Source of the DNA: Elephas maximus indicus
Taxonomy: Eukaryota; Chordata; Mammalia; Proboscidea; Elephantidae
DNA: 64,000 nucleotides
Direction of reading: 5' to 3'
Assembly (NCBI RefSeq): GCF_024166365.1
Contig: NC_064838.1
Location: 75,594,001-75,658,000, forward strand
Positions 1-11,848 of this stretch are shown here, piece by piece; the first letter of the stretch is position 1; each line of letters begins with the position of its first letter. The notes under the pieces are model-generated. The model did not search any database and had not been told where the DNA came from. It worked only from the letters and a program-made list of their open reading frames with translations. The translations under genes and the position numbers were made by a program.

Positions 1-227
1 CAGTACTTGTGACTAGAATTAAGAGAGTTTTAGTATATAAAGAACCTAAAAAAGTGTATACCTCACAATTGGCCTTCCACAATGGTTAGCTCACTACCCT
101 CACTTAGAGAATGACTAATATTCTCACTGTTTAAACCAAAGTATCCTCACACGGAAGATCCAAATATGATTTATCTTATTCATTTTAGGATAAAATTTGC
201 ATACTTCCTTTAAGTAAAAGGAGAAAA
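1..227. other. Unassigned intergenic sequence
   Basis: AT-rich sequence with no reading frame, RNA gene or repeat family that I recognise. It ends where the RTE 3' fragment begins. Confidence 0.5.
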
Positions 228-848
228 GTTTGAAGTTGTCAAAGATTTCATTTTACTCAGATTCACAATCAACACCCATGGAAGCAGCTGTCAGGAAATC
301 AAAAGACACATTGCATTGGGTAAATTTGCTGCAAATAACCTCTTTAAAGTGTTGAAAAGCAAATGTGTCACCTTGAAGACTAAAGGGTGCCTGATCCAAG
401 CCATGGTATTTTCAATCACATCATATGCATGTGAGAACTGGACAGCGAATAAGGAAGACAGATGAAAAATTGATGCCTTTGAATAGTGGTGTTGGCAAAG
501 AATTTGAATATACCATGGACTGTCAAAAGAATGAACAAATCTGTCTTGGAAGAAGTACAGCCAGAATGCTCCTTAGAAGCAAGGATGGCGAGACTGCATT
601 TTACATACTTTGGACATGTTGTCAGGAGGGATCAGTCCCTGGAGAAGCATATCATGCTTGGTAAAGTAGAGGGTCAGCAGAAAAGAGAAAGACCCTCAAA
701 GATATGGATTGACACAGTGGCGGCAACAGTGGGATCAAGCATAACAACGGTTGTAAGGATGGTGCAGGACCGGGTGGTGTTTTTTTCTGTGGTACTTAGG
801 GTAGCTATGAGTCAGAGCTGACTTGACAGCACCTAACAACAACAACAT
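228..848 (+). mobile_element. RTE (BovB-like) LINE, 5'-truncated 3' end
   Basis: This is the last ~620 bp of an RTE-clade LINE: the region after the reverse transcriptase, then the 3' end. Reading-frame remnants in two frames (425-664 and 486-821) carry the RTE C-terminal motif around 'FTYFGHVVRRDQSLEKHIMLGK'-type residues, so at least one frameshift is present. The element ends in the RTE signature 'gctatgagtcagagctgac...cagcacctaac' followed by an (AAC)n tail instead of poly(A). The same segment is found in the copies at 8297-8690 (minus) and 54083-55495 (plus). It is 5'-truncated and cannot move by itself. Confidence 0.85.
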
Positions 849-2008
849 AGTAACAGAACGACCTGCATAAAGAAGCATTATTGCTGGAAAATATTGCTAC
901 ATGAGAAAAATATCTGCAACAAATTTGAGGTAATTTTTCCTGGAGGACAAATTGAATCATTAGGACTGAAAGTAAATTTCTTATATAGAGATGCAAACAT
1001 AACACAGAAAGTATATTTTATTTGCAAAGAGAATATGACTCAGACATGGAAGTTCTGAATTTAAATTCTGTAGCTGAGATCTTAGAAGTCTGACCTGAGG
1101 CAACTAAGTTAACTAAAACTCTTTTAGCTTCAATTTGCTTCTCTGTAGGATGGGCATATACTGAAACTACCAACTGAGTACATAGATGAAATGACCTAAC
1201 ATTCATTTGATGTAAATACATTTACAGAGCAATAGCTTTGGAACTTTACCGTAAGTCTTTGTGTTGAGATTAAATTAAAAAAAAAAAAAAATGTTTACCT
1301 TCATTGTTTCAAATGGTTCCTCAAGTCTTGGTAAGAAAAAAAAGTCCCTTATAGTCATGAAAAACTGCATGCTACGAGCACATTTGAGAAAATAAGATCA
1401 AATTAAAGGTAAATTCAAAATGTGTGGCTTATATTTTGTGCTGAAACAATTTAGAAACATGTTACGAATTGTTTCTTCTATTAGTGCCTCTTGTTTTTCT
1501 TGGTAGATTAGTGGTGAACCACAACAACAAAAAATCAGCAGTGGTTCTTTTATTTCCAGCTGTCTATCCTTCACCCCCCCACCCCCATATATTCAGGAAC
1601 TCCTTTTCTCTTTTTTGCTTACTGCAGGCAAAACCAAATATACAAGAAAAAGAAAAAAGAAGTCCTGAGACCAAGGTGCTGTGGAAAAGCCAATAAGAAT
1701 TTCATAAAATAGTAGTGAGACTGGAGCAAAGTGTACTCTAGAATCACCAAACGAGGGATTTGCAGTCCTTTCTCTGATGTATATCCTGAATGTATGCACA
1801 GTGAGCATTGGAGCCTCAATAAAGTACATGAAAAACTATCAAAAACACCTATCAAAGGGCCTAACCACCATTAAATGCTCAATAAATGTTAGTTTCTGGG
1901 CCTTGTTTTGATCAGTGATCTGCAAAACTTGAAAATCCTCTTTCACAGTTTACCACAGATATGATCCTTTATCTATTTACATCATCACTTTCTGGCATAA
2001 TGAATAGC
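849..2008. other. Intergenic sequence downstream of OR pseudogene A
   Basis: No gene is supported. There is a weak MIR-like stretch around 1060-1220 and an L2-like tail around 1836-1895 ('aaatgctcaataaatgtt'). An (A)14 run lies near 1277 and a C-rich run near 1573. Short open frames here have no recognisable similarity. Confidence 0.4.
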
Positions 2009-2943
2009 CTAAGCAACCCTTGTCTTCAAAAAACTTTTCATGGCATTTTTTACCTCTGTGTTTCTCACTGTATAAATGGTAGGGTTTAACATGGGGGTGA
2101 GGATTGCAAAAAAGACAGTCACCAACTTGTCCACTGGATAAGTGGACAAGGTACTGGATAGGTAGCCACGGGACGCATGTAAGTGAATACACAGGGCACA
2201 AAGAAAAGTACAACTACAGTGAAATGGGAACCACAGGTGGAGACGGCTTTGTGCCGCCCTTCAGAGCCATGGGATTTCAGGGAGCACAGAATGACTATGT
2301 AGGAGATGCGTAACATGGAAAAAATGAGCAAGCACATGGCCCCACTGTTGGCAGCCACCACCATTCCAAGTATATAGGTGTCTCTGCAGGCAAGTTTCAG
2401 CAGTGGGAAGAGGTCACACATGAAATGGTCAATGGTATTGGGGCCTCAGAAGGGCAAGTTGATCAGGAAGAGAATCTGCACTGTAGCATGAAGGATCCCG
2501 CCAATCCAGGCCACAACCACCAGGAGGTGGCAGAGTCCCTGTCGCATGATGGTAGTGTAGTACAGGGGCTTGCAGATGGCTACATAGCAGTCATAGGCCA
2601 TGACAATGAGGAGGATGATCTCTGACCCTCCCAGGAAGTGTTCCACAAAGAGCTGAGTCAGGCAGCTGCACAATGAGATGGTTCTCCTCTGGTAGAGCAG
2701 GTCAATGATCATTTTGGGGGTGGTGACGGAGGTGTAAGAGGCATCGGTAAAGGACAAGTAGATGAGAAAGAAGTACATGGGAGCCGAAAGTGTGGGGCTG
2801 AAGGAGATGGTGATGATAATAAGCAGACTGGCCAGCACAGTAAATAGGAAAATGCACAAAAAGACAATGAAAAGTATTTTCTGCAAGTGTGGATTCTGTG
2901 TGAGTCCCAGGAGAATAAATTCAGTCACATTGTTGGGAGGCAT
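2009..2943 (-). pseudogene. Olfactory receptor pseudogene A (family 4, OR4C-like)
   Basis: Single-exon OR coding region, about 304 codons without its insertion, starting MPPNNVTEF (N-glycosylation site NVT at residues 5-7). OR landmarks appear in order: LGLTQNP, PMYFFL in TM2, [10 protein letters not shown] after TM3, [14 protein letters not shown] in the second extracellular loop, KAVSTCGSH in TM6, and [12 protein letters not shown] in TM7. Two lesions are visible. A TGA at 2446-2448 replaces the conserved Cys of the PFCGPN motif. A 20-bp insertion around 2133-2152 shifts the frame in the loop before TM7. Beyond it the original frame runs on to a normal stop at 2009-2011. With only two lesions the loss looks fairly recent. 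The DRY arginine is Cys (DCY), as in pseudogene B. A full receptor would couple odorants to the olfactory G protein in cilia. Confidence 0.93.
2126..2150. repeat. Perfect 10-bp hairpin made by a 20-bp insertion in OR pseudogene A
   Basis: The sequence cttgtccact - ggata - agtggacaag is a perfect 10-bp inverted repeat with a 5-base loop. The motif 'actggata' occurs twice (2133-2140 and 2153-2160). Removing 20 bp restores the family reading frame across this point, so the hairpin arose through the insertion and is not ancestral. Confidence 0.85.
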
Positions 2944-2989
2944 AAGACGATCTATTAAGGGAATGATGTCTTTCTGAGACCTGAATTAC

Positions 2990-2991
2990 CT
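2990..2991 (-). promoter_or_regulatory. Predicted 3' splice site upstream of OR pseudogene A
   Basis: On the minus strand a pyrimidine-rich run ending 'ttatctttttgcag' puts the exon start at 2989, 46 bases before the ATG. OR coding exons usually follow a non-coding 5' exon, and the other three receptors here have the same arrangement at a similar distance. Confidence 0.6.
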
Positions 2992-5920
2992 GCAAAAAGA
3001 TAAAGAAAGATACCTAATTAATGGTGAAAGGGTTATAGTTTGAATTTCACAATATACAAATAGGGCAGTTGCCATAATTATGCAGCTTGTCCTTAGCACC
3101 CTTCACCACGGTAACTGTTTCAGTTATTCTTTCCTGCTTCCTCCATGTGCTTTCTCCTTATTTTCAGAGACACCTAATCAACTAGAAAGCATCTTCTATA
3201 GGGCAACAACTGATGTGTAATTTACTGAGAAAATACTCAGCAATATACATGAGGGGAACTGGATTCTCATCCTGCTTCTGCCTCCAGGTGACTTTGCTAA
3301 GTCCTTTCCCTATGTTTCTGACCTCTCCTCTGCACCTGGGAGCTTAGTAGTTGTAACTGTGAAATGTATCTTGGGAGCTTCTAAGTACTGCACACAGGTA
3401 AGAGTTATTATTTCTTCCAGAAAAATTTGCATTCGAATCCCCGGTTCTAACTGCAGAATGAAAGACATTGTCTCTTGGTCAAGAAATATCTATCATAAGG
3501 AGACAGATTAGGGAATTTTGTAACCAGTTGGAAACACCCACCACAGAACAAATGCTATTCATGTCTGTTTCCTTGCTGTGCCTACAAAAGTGTCAAAGAA
3601 TGTCTGTAGTGTCTGGCACTTACCAAGTGATGAATGCTTGGTGAACTGACACACTTTCTATACAACCCTATGTAAGAATATACATGCTTCCCCAGTCCAT
3701 AAACCTAGGAACCCAAGTGCTCTGGTCCTTCCACTCTGTTTATTACTACTATGAGAAAAATAAACTTTTGGAAGGAAGTTGCATTCCAGTTAATGTTTCC
3801 AGCAAATTTTGTGGGGTGCATTGAAAATATTAATTGGCTCTAGGAAACAGCATATTACCAGATCATTGACTGTCAAGATAATTATAATTTTGGCTCATTA
3901 ATACTGTTTATTTTATGAAATTATATTGCAATGTAATTTAACTTAGTTCCACTCAGTAAAATTACAGCCTTAATAAAATCAAATAAACAACCAACCAAAT
4001 CTCTTGGATAGGTTTTCAGTCCACGAAGGTCTATCAAGAAAGGGGAATCCTTATTTCCAAAGTTTTAAGAATAGAATTTTAACTTGGAGAAGAGAAAGAA
4101 ATATATTTTTGGTAAGATAAATAAAATGTTGAATATATATGAATATATACATGCATATATATATATAATATACATACATGCAAACCTATAAAATCTACTT
4201 ATTACATATTCACTCATTCAATAGATATTTATTAGACTCTCATTTATGTACATTGATATATACATTTGACTACATGAAGTCATGAAAAAAGTCCTTGTTA
4301 CTGCTTTAGTGATACCTCTCCCTAGCACTTTATTAGCAAAGAGCAATGGCTCATCCATCCATGAGATGAATGATCCTCCTATGTCTTTTGTGCTCCTGCT
4401 ATATGAATTCTTATGCCTTCTTCTCCCATCCTGTGCAGCAGGTCCATCATCCGTCACTCTTAGTTACAAGGTTTTGCATTATTTATAAAGTGAGGATAAT
4501 CATCCCATATTTGGAATCATAAAATTCCCAGAGAAAAGAGAAAACATAAAGGAAAATTTATTCTTTAAAAATTATGTGTTTTCTTTTCAAAAGTAATTAG
4601 ATAAAAAATTAGATAAAGGGCTTTTATTTTTTAATTAGGCAAGATGAAAATCTTACACCTATGTGAAAACACAGTGCAGCAGCTTTTTTGCAATTCCTTT
4701 ATTCTGAGGTAGACTCCCCCAAAAGAGTATGATGTACACAAAGGAAAAATAAGGCACTATTTATAAAAAGTGTTTTAACAACAGCTATGAAGAAATAGAA
4801 ATCACTTTGTCTTTTTCCTTTAGTGCAATAATATTTTTCCTTGAAAATATTTTAAAAAGAAAAATTGTTATGTACAAATATGTTCAACACAATTATTATT
4901 ACTAAACCAATAAAAAACAAAACTGCATGGCATGTCCAGCATTAGAAAAATGGTGAAGCCAAATATTTTGCATTTCATGGAATGGTGTATAACTTTTAAA
5001 AGGGATTTTTTTTTTTTAAAGAATTGTGTAATGTCATAGGAAAACTCTTCTCGTCATTTAAGTGGGATGATTTGCATATGAATTTGGACATCTAATTTGA
5101 TTCTAACTTATTTAAATATATTTCAATTCAAAGAAAGGAAAATAATTTGAAATGTTGTTATTTGGTTGGCGGGGGGGATGGAAGGTGACCATATATAGTT
5201 TTAAGGTCCATTTAAATCTGAGATTCTACGATTATATTCTTTTCTCAAAAAAAAAAAAAAATCTCACCTATGAACTTATCTAACACAGCTTCATGTCCAG
5301 GGCCCCAAGCCACTGTTAAATCACCCAGACAGAAATAAGAAATAAGTAAAGTTGTAAGATTTAATGTGCCAATAGCTCAGCTACAATAAATCTCTTTGCT
5401 GATTTATAAATGGCACCTTTGAATAATGCCTTTCTCTTGAGGCTTAAAAGTATTACTACATATCCTACTTGCAGGCAACTTCTCTGAAGTTTCTTAGCTG
5501 TAGCTAATGAGACCTCAGGAGTATTTCATCATCATTATCAGAACTTGCCAACCACCCAATTATTTCCAGTTACCTAACTGAACATCAGAGAACTTTTATA
5601 ACAATCGATCTTTAGTTTTTAAATTCTTCCCTAAGTCTACAAGAAGAAAAATCACATGACAAGAGAAAAAAATGAGTTGACCACTTAAGAATAAACTAAA
5701 AGATATTAGACTCTGGATATTTTGATAACAAATTACCTTAGTGGGCAGTTTCTAGGTGTTTGGCATTATATAAACAGCTGCAAAATCCAAAAACGGTTCC
5801 TCATCTGTGAAATCTAGAATAGAAGTTATCTGCTTCCAAAGTACAATGGTGGAACAGGCACAAACTAAATATTTCCATTACAAATGGGAGAAATTGGAAG
5901 GAAAGAAGGGATAACAGGCA
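2992..5920. other. Gene-free intergenic stretch with decayed repeats
   Basis: No gene is supported. A weak MIR-like block lies around 3240-3420, and L2-like tails around 3590-3660 and 4205-4260. An AT-rich alternating tract lies at 4118-4180. Homopolymer runs sit near 5007 (T), 5171 (G) and 5249 (A). The remainder is unassigned. Confidence 0.4.
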
Positions 5921-7166
5921 CCATGCAAGTCAGCAGAACACATTATATTTGCTCTTAAGGCTTTGAAAATAATCCTCTGTTCTCTGAGACCATTTACACA
6001 AAGGCCCTGCCTTCCAGATCTAGCTATTGGCCATGCTTTCTGGATTCTGAGTGGAGGTCCCTCAGCCCTGGGCCTCTGTTCTACTTTCCAGGCCCACTAA
6101 GACAGCAACTCTGCTCCTTGAGCTTTAGGCACACCATTCTCCTAGTCCATCTGAGTGGTGACTCCACTCTTAGAAATACCAGAGGCCATGGTTCCACCCT
6201 TTGAGACCCCAGAGGTTGTGGCCATACACTTTGAGACTGAGGCAGCTTGTTTTCCTGTGTTCTTTGTCTTTTCAGCTTCTGCCTCCTGGTTTCTTGTCCT
6301 CTGAGTCCCTAGGGCCTCACAACCCACATCTGCCCTGCTGGGGAAAGTTTTCCAAATCTCTGTAGCTCCACTGATAAGTATCTGGAGGCACCCCACTCTG
6401 CCAAGAAGCCTACTGCCAAAGGCCCTCAGCTCTCTCACTCTGTGGGTGGGCTCCAGTGTCATCTCATGCTGCTCTCCTTCTTCTGCCACTGCTGGTTCTC
6501 TGCCGCTGCTTCTTGCCATCTGTGCCATCTCCAGTGTAACAGCTCTCTTCATTTCCCTCTGAATCCTCTATACATTCACTGTTTCAAAACTGCTTCCACA
6601 TTTTAGGTATCTCTTAGAGCAGCACCCCACTCTTGGTACCAAATTTTTAGTTACCTATTGCTGCTATAACAGAAATACCACAAATGGGAGGCTTTAACAA
6701 AGAGAAATTTATTCTCTCACATTCTGGGAGGCTAGAAGGCCAAATTCAGGGTTCCAGCTCTAAGGGGAGGCTTTCTCTGTCCTTGGGTTCTGGGCAAAGG
6801 TCCTTGTCATCAATCTACCTGTGGTCTAGGAGCTTCTCTGTGCAGGAATCACAGGTCCAAAGATGTGCTGTGCCTCTGGCATTGCTTTCTTGGTGGTATG
6901 AGACCCCCATGTCTCTCTGCTCAACTCTGTCTTTTCTGTCTCAAAAGAGGATGGCTCAAGACACAATCTAATCTTGTAGATTGAGTCCTGCCTCATTAAC
7001 ATGACTGCCGTTAACACCATCTCATTAACGTCATAGGTACAGGATTTACAACACATAGGAAAATCACATCAGATGACAAAATGGAGGAAAATCACACAAT
7101 ACTGGGAATCATGATCTATCCAAATTGATACACATGTTTTTGGGAAACACAATTCAATCCATGACA
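5921..7166 (-). mobile_element. ERVL-MaLR-type LTR retrotransposon fossil: LTR, primer-binding site, part of interior
   Basis: In minus-strand order this fossil has one LTR (about 7166 to 6647), then a primer-binding site at about 6642-6624 ('tggtaccaagagtgggg', the tRNA-Leu type that defines ERVL), then about 0.7 kb of interior. The LTR belongs to the same family as those at 15037, 19260, 55569 and 58502. The interior contains an open stretch (6142-6552) with no recognised domain, so I do not call it a gene. No second LTR is seen in the window. It is an old, broken copy. Confidence 0.7.
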
Positions 7167-8296
7167 TGTATGTAACTATCTGACTTTTTAATTCTTCGCT
7201 ATAATATTTTGTGTCTTTATCAAACCACCCTTTATGTGATTCATAATTTTTAAGTGTTGTATTCAGGTATACAGGAAGAGACAGACATGATCCCTTCATA
7301 CTGAGTAGATTGTTAAGTACTTCCTCATAGCAGTTGATTCTCTAATCCTGGAATTAGACTAATACGATAATGAGGAAATAATTTCATGTCTTGAATTATT
7401 TATACACAGAAATAACACTGAGCCATTTTCTGCAGCCTTTTAAATTGAGTCAAACAGTAGCCCTATGTAATGGGAATGACACAGCTATCAATATTCACAT
7501 TTTATAACCAGGAAAACTAAGACAGGGAATCAGGAAATTGACTACCAAGGTAAAAGAAGAAACTAACCCTCCTGAATCCTGGTTCAGGTTTCTTCTTCTT
7601 AGATTATTGTTTTACAGCAGAAGTGTCATGGCACATTTATGTTGACATCCATTTTGAGTACATTGCAAGTCACCTATTAAAAATAATAAAATGCCAATGT
7701 TTGAAAAATTATTTTTAAAAACAAAACAAATTCAGTTCAGAAACATTCCTATACAGGACCACATTTATTCACCTATGTTCAACTGTGCTGTTTAAATAAA
7801 AGGAAAAATAAATTGCGTTTAGCTTATGAATTGGTTCAAGAGGGTATAGTCACTGTGAGCAGCATGTGTAGTGGGAGAAAAATAATTTAAGAAAGCTGTC
7901 TGTGACCATGTGACTAAACTTATTTTGACTAAACATCTGACTATTATAGTGCTTATCATGGCAGGTTCTATAGTTTGAAAGAGGATGTGAAACTATACAA
8001 AGAACTATAACTAATATGGATTTCCATCTGTGAAAATGTCTTCAACTTTGTCTTTCAACTCTGGAATGAAAGTACAGAATCAGAATTAGTCAAATTAGCA
8101 TGTACTTCCAAGGTCATTTTGCCCATTCTCTTAAAAGATTGAAATCCATTCACAGTGACCCATTAAATTGTCGTCTAATCTCTATTAAGCAACTAAAGTG
8201 GTGAGGAGAGAGATTTCTTTAGACTCCCTTACACCTGTCTAGTCTAGTTCTGCATGGCTTAGAGTAGTATGAAATAGAGAAAGGGCAGAGTTTACA
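7167..8296. other. Intergenic sequence with a MIR
   Basis: A MIR-like SINE lies at about 7425-7620 on the plus strand; its core is recognisable in 'cacattttataaccaggaaaactaa'-type sequence. The rest is AT-rich and unassigned. Confidence 0.45.
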
Positions 8297-8690
8297 GTTG
8301 TTGTTGTTAGTTGCCTTCAAGTTGGCTCCAACTCATGGCAACCCTATGTATAATGGAACAAAACACCGTCCAGTCTTTCACCATCTTCAAAATCTTTGAT
8401 ATATTTAAGACCTTTTTTTGGCTATTGTGACAATCCATCTCACTGAGGGCTTCCCTTGTTTTCACTAACCCTCTACTTTACCAAAAAAGATATCCTTTTC
8501 TAGCAGTTGGTTTTTCCTGATGATGTGTCAAAAGTAAGCAATCAAAAGTTTCATCATCTTTATTTCTAAGGACCATTCTGATTGTATTTATTCTAAGACT
8601 GTTTTGTTTACTTTTCTTGCAGTCCAACGTATATTCAGTATTCTTCACCAACACCACAGTTTGAATACATCAATTCTTCTATGGAGTTAG
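8297..8690 (-). mobile_element. RTE LINE 3' end, inverted
   Basis: This is the reverse complement of the RTE 3' segment: it begins with (GTT)n, then 'ctccaactcatggcaaccctatg', and can be aligned with 228-848 in antisense. About 390 bp is present, ending in the region for the reverse-transcriptase C-terminus. It is 5'-truncated and decayed. Confidence 0.8.
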
Positions 8691-9899
8691 GTCTAAATCA
8701 GTTAGGGTTGGCTCTGAAGGTAATTTTTCAAAAGGGGTGTCCCTGAAGCTATATCAGAAAAGCTTGTTTCCAGAATACAATTCCAAGGAAAGTGTGGAAA
8801 AAACACTGGATAGACAGTAACATGGATTTTCAAACTGGAAGATAAATTAGAATAAAAACAGGAGAAATGAAATATGCATCAGATCACAGTTGGGAAGATA
8901 CCAGTTGAGCTACAGTTTCATGTTTGACAGATTTAGGGACTGATTCCACACCAAAAAGAAGTGTGACTGCCAAAGTGTTCATCTTATGGCCAACTTCATA
9001 CATTTCAATCAGCAGAGGTCCATGTTTTCAAGGCAATAAAACCTCCAAGAGCAGAGGTCTTATCCTCAATTATTTAGTCCAGGCCAAAGACCCTTTCATC
9101 AAAAGAAAACATCTCCTGAGCTGTTTACCAAAAATGGAAATGTTTAGGGTGGTGGGCTGTGGCCAACTCTTGGCCTGTAGAAATATAATCTCTTATGACT
9201 CTTCCAATTTTACTTCTTCCAAATGAAGTAGAATCAAATATAACAATATTTAAGGAAATAAAAATGGAATGAACAAAATCAAAGAGCTTGGAAACACCTC
9301 TTAAGTTACCTAAGTAAACTACGTATAAATATAAAAAGGAGACCTATATAAGATCATATAATGAGATGGTGGCACCCCCAAAAAAACCCACTGCCATCGC
9401 ATAGTAAGGAAAAAAACCAGTGTCTACTGATCCTGAAGCTGGTGTTCTTACCCTCCACTGTGTTTCACAGTCATAATATCTTGCTAATTATTGTTGCATC
9501 TTAGAGTCCTCTGACTTCTTGAATAAAATGTATGATACCCATGAGGTGGGAGGCTAGAACACCATGTCAAAGTGTCCTATAAAGACATCTATGGCATACA
9601 TTCATCTTGTGCCGCAAACTTCGTTTTTTAAAAGAACCATAACTTATTTGCAACAAAGTCTTATGAGTTAGGTAGGTTCTTTAGCCTTGAATCTTCCTTT
9701 GACCAACTGAGGAGTAACAATTTTTTTCTTGTATGCCTTATGCTTAAGCCATCTCTGGAAGCAGTTTGCAAAGAGGAGTCTCAGATATATACTTAATAAT
9801 GTTAGATACAAGTAACAATGTAGTGAATTTTTAATAGTGAAATTGATATGTTACAACGCGTTTTGGCGGGGAAAAAAAACGGCACTTAATTACCACTAA
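8691..9899. other. Unassigned intergenic sequence
   Basis: Open frames of up to 100 codons (for example 8924-9226) show no recognisable motif and no coding character. No repeat family could be named with confidence. Confidence 0.4.
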
Positions 9900-10073
9900 G
9901 GGGCCATGGTGACCCAGTGATTAAGAGCTAAGTCTGTTAACCAAAAGGTCAGCAGTTTGAATCCACCAGCTGCTCCTTGGAAACCCTATGGGGCACTTCT
10001 ACTCTGTCCTGTAGGATCTTTATGACTCGGAAACAACTCAATGGCAATGGGTTTTTTGTTTGTTTCTTTGTTT
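9900..10073 (+). mobile_element. AfroSINE
   Basis: tRNA-derived head 'ggggccatggtgacccagtg' with a B-box-like part, body 'tgctccttggaaaccctatgg', and tail 'ctcaatggcaatgggtttt'. Near full length and moderately diverged. Confidence 0.88.
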
Positions 10074-10116
10074 AAATGACTTTAAATCTAATAAAATGTC
10101 ACTTCCTATTACACAT

Positions 10117-10250
10117 GGAGCCCTGGTGGAGTAGTGGTTAAGAGTTTGGCTGCTAACCAAAAGGTAAGCAGCTCAAATGTATCAGTCTCTCTTTGGACTT
10201 AGGGTACTATAGGGTGGCTGTGTATCAGAATCAACTTGATAGCAACAAGT
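10117..10250 (+). mobile_element. AfroSINE, internally deleted
   Basis: Head 'ggagccctggtggagtagtg' and 'gctgctaaccaaaaggt' are clear. The middle is shortened and the 3' part 'atcagaatcaacttgatagcaac' is diverged. Confidence 0.82.
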
Positions 10251-10934
10251 ATGACATAAAATTAAAAAATAAAAAAAAGACCATATAAGTACTAGCACAA
10301 AAGAATTATATATGTAATGAAAAAGTCACAGGATGTGAAGTGAGAATATTTGAGCTCAAGGCTGATTTATTTGTTCTATGAACTAATTATTTAAATTTTA
10401 TAACCCAACTTTTTTTTTTCCAGTAAAATAATAACATTAACTAAATTTCAATGTTATAGGGTCATTGTGACTACCAAAGGACACTTTAAAATTTCACTTA
10501 GGTTTAAATACAATTAATTTTTATTACTGACAGCTTTTACTTGACAGAACAAGAAGCCTATATAATTTTAAACATTGGTATATTGTCAGTGTGTTGAGAG
10601 AGTATTAGCAAGTATTTTCTTTCTAAACTGTATTCTGCACTGTCCTAGATACCAGTAGCCAGTATGGGTTCTGAGTAACAACAGCTTACATGTGCAAGTC
10701 AGTTATAAAACTCTGCAATTAGAGAAGAGAATTTTCAATTTGCAACAAAGCAAGAAAGGCTTCGATATAAAATAAAGGCTGCCTTTGATCCTGATACAAT
10801 TTGAAATGGTTGAAAGAATATGGGATTTGTAATTAGAACAAATGCAGATTTAAATAGCTCTGCCTCTGACCTTGGGCTGATCATTTAGCCCTTTTTAACT
10901 TAATTTTTGTCATCTGTAAATCAGAATAATTGTT
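10251..10934. other. Unassigned intergenic sequence with a possible MIR
   Basis: AT-rich. A possible MIR remnant lies at about 10830-10930 ('tctgacctt...catctgtaaatcagaataa'). Nothing else is recognised. Confidence 0.35.
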
Positions 10935-10954
10935 GCAAAGTGCAATGTGAAGGA

Positions 10955-11700
10955 TCACTTTTGTGTGGCCTGTCTAGCTAGCCATGGTCTTGTAACTCCC
11001 AGCAGCACTCCGTGGTAGGGTAATTGTGGCCCACCAAAGGAATTGGTCAGTTTTGCCACCCAGCTGGGCTTGAAATGAGCCACACCAAATGGGGGAAAGA
11101 AGAGATCCCACCGCCACCAAAGAATAACAGCCAGAAGCCAGCACATCCTTTGGACCTGGGTTTCCTCTGCTAAGAAGCTCCTGGAAGAAAGAGACCAACA
11201 GAGACAACGAGCTATGACCCTGAAGATGGTGAGAAGTGGTGGGAAGAAAGAACTGGCAGGTGAAGGCTTGGTGGGCTTCCTGGCCCATGAAGAAATTTGA
11301 GTGCCTTTGTGCAGATGCCTAGGACCAGGGAGAGGTGTGCCTGTGAACACAGCTGGGAAGAGGCTGTCCTGATGGAAGGAGCTGTATCTTGAATGTTCTT
11401 GGACCTGAATTGTAACTGATACTTCCCTATTAAACACCATAATCGTGAGTATTGTCTGTGAGTTCTGTGTGGCCGTTGCAATGGATTACCAAACCCAGCA
11501 GAGAAGTAGAGAGTGTCATGCAGGGACAGTTGGTATCAGAATTAGTAAAGATGGCGGAGAAAGGAGGCACATCTGACTTCCACAAGGAATCAGGCTTGGG
11601 CTGTTGGTTTTGATTCTCCTTTCCCCTTGTGAAGTTAGAGGAGGTCAGACACCATCTCCATGCCATTCTTGTGCAAAGGTTCTTTGGGAGTTATGTGATA
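10955..11700 (+). mobile_element. Probable LTR-type fossil (decayed, boundaries uncertain)
   Basis: A GC-richer block in AT-rich surroundings. Its middle ('catcctttggacctgggtttcc...gctaagaagctcctgg') matches the same segment of the MaLR-type LTR at 15037-15557. It is followed by a region like an LTR end and the start of an interior. Open frames on the minus strand over this block are not coding. Family not certain; old and broken. Confidence 0.4.
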
Positions 11701-11716
11701 TAGGTGGGAAAGAGGT

Positions 11717-11805
11717 ATATATATATATACACATACATATATGCGTATATATATATACATATATATATACACACACACAAACCCACATACATATATATGT
11801 AACAT
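11717..11805. repeat. (TA)n/(CA)n compound microsatellite
   Basis: Alternating purine-pyrimidine tract of TA and CA dinucleotides with interruptions, about 45 bp past the end of the intact receptor gene. Confidence 0.9.
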
Positions 11806-11848
11806 AAAAATATAAAGATTATGATAGAAATAAAATCTTCATATTGGG

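Noticed and set aside
6142-6552. 136-codon open frame on the minus strand
   Set aside because: It lies in the interior of the ERVL-MaLR fossil and has no host-gene character.
10955-11440. 161-codon open frame on the minus strand
   Set aside because: Lies in the LTR-like block; low-complexity Ser/Pro/Trp-rich translation without domains.
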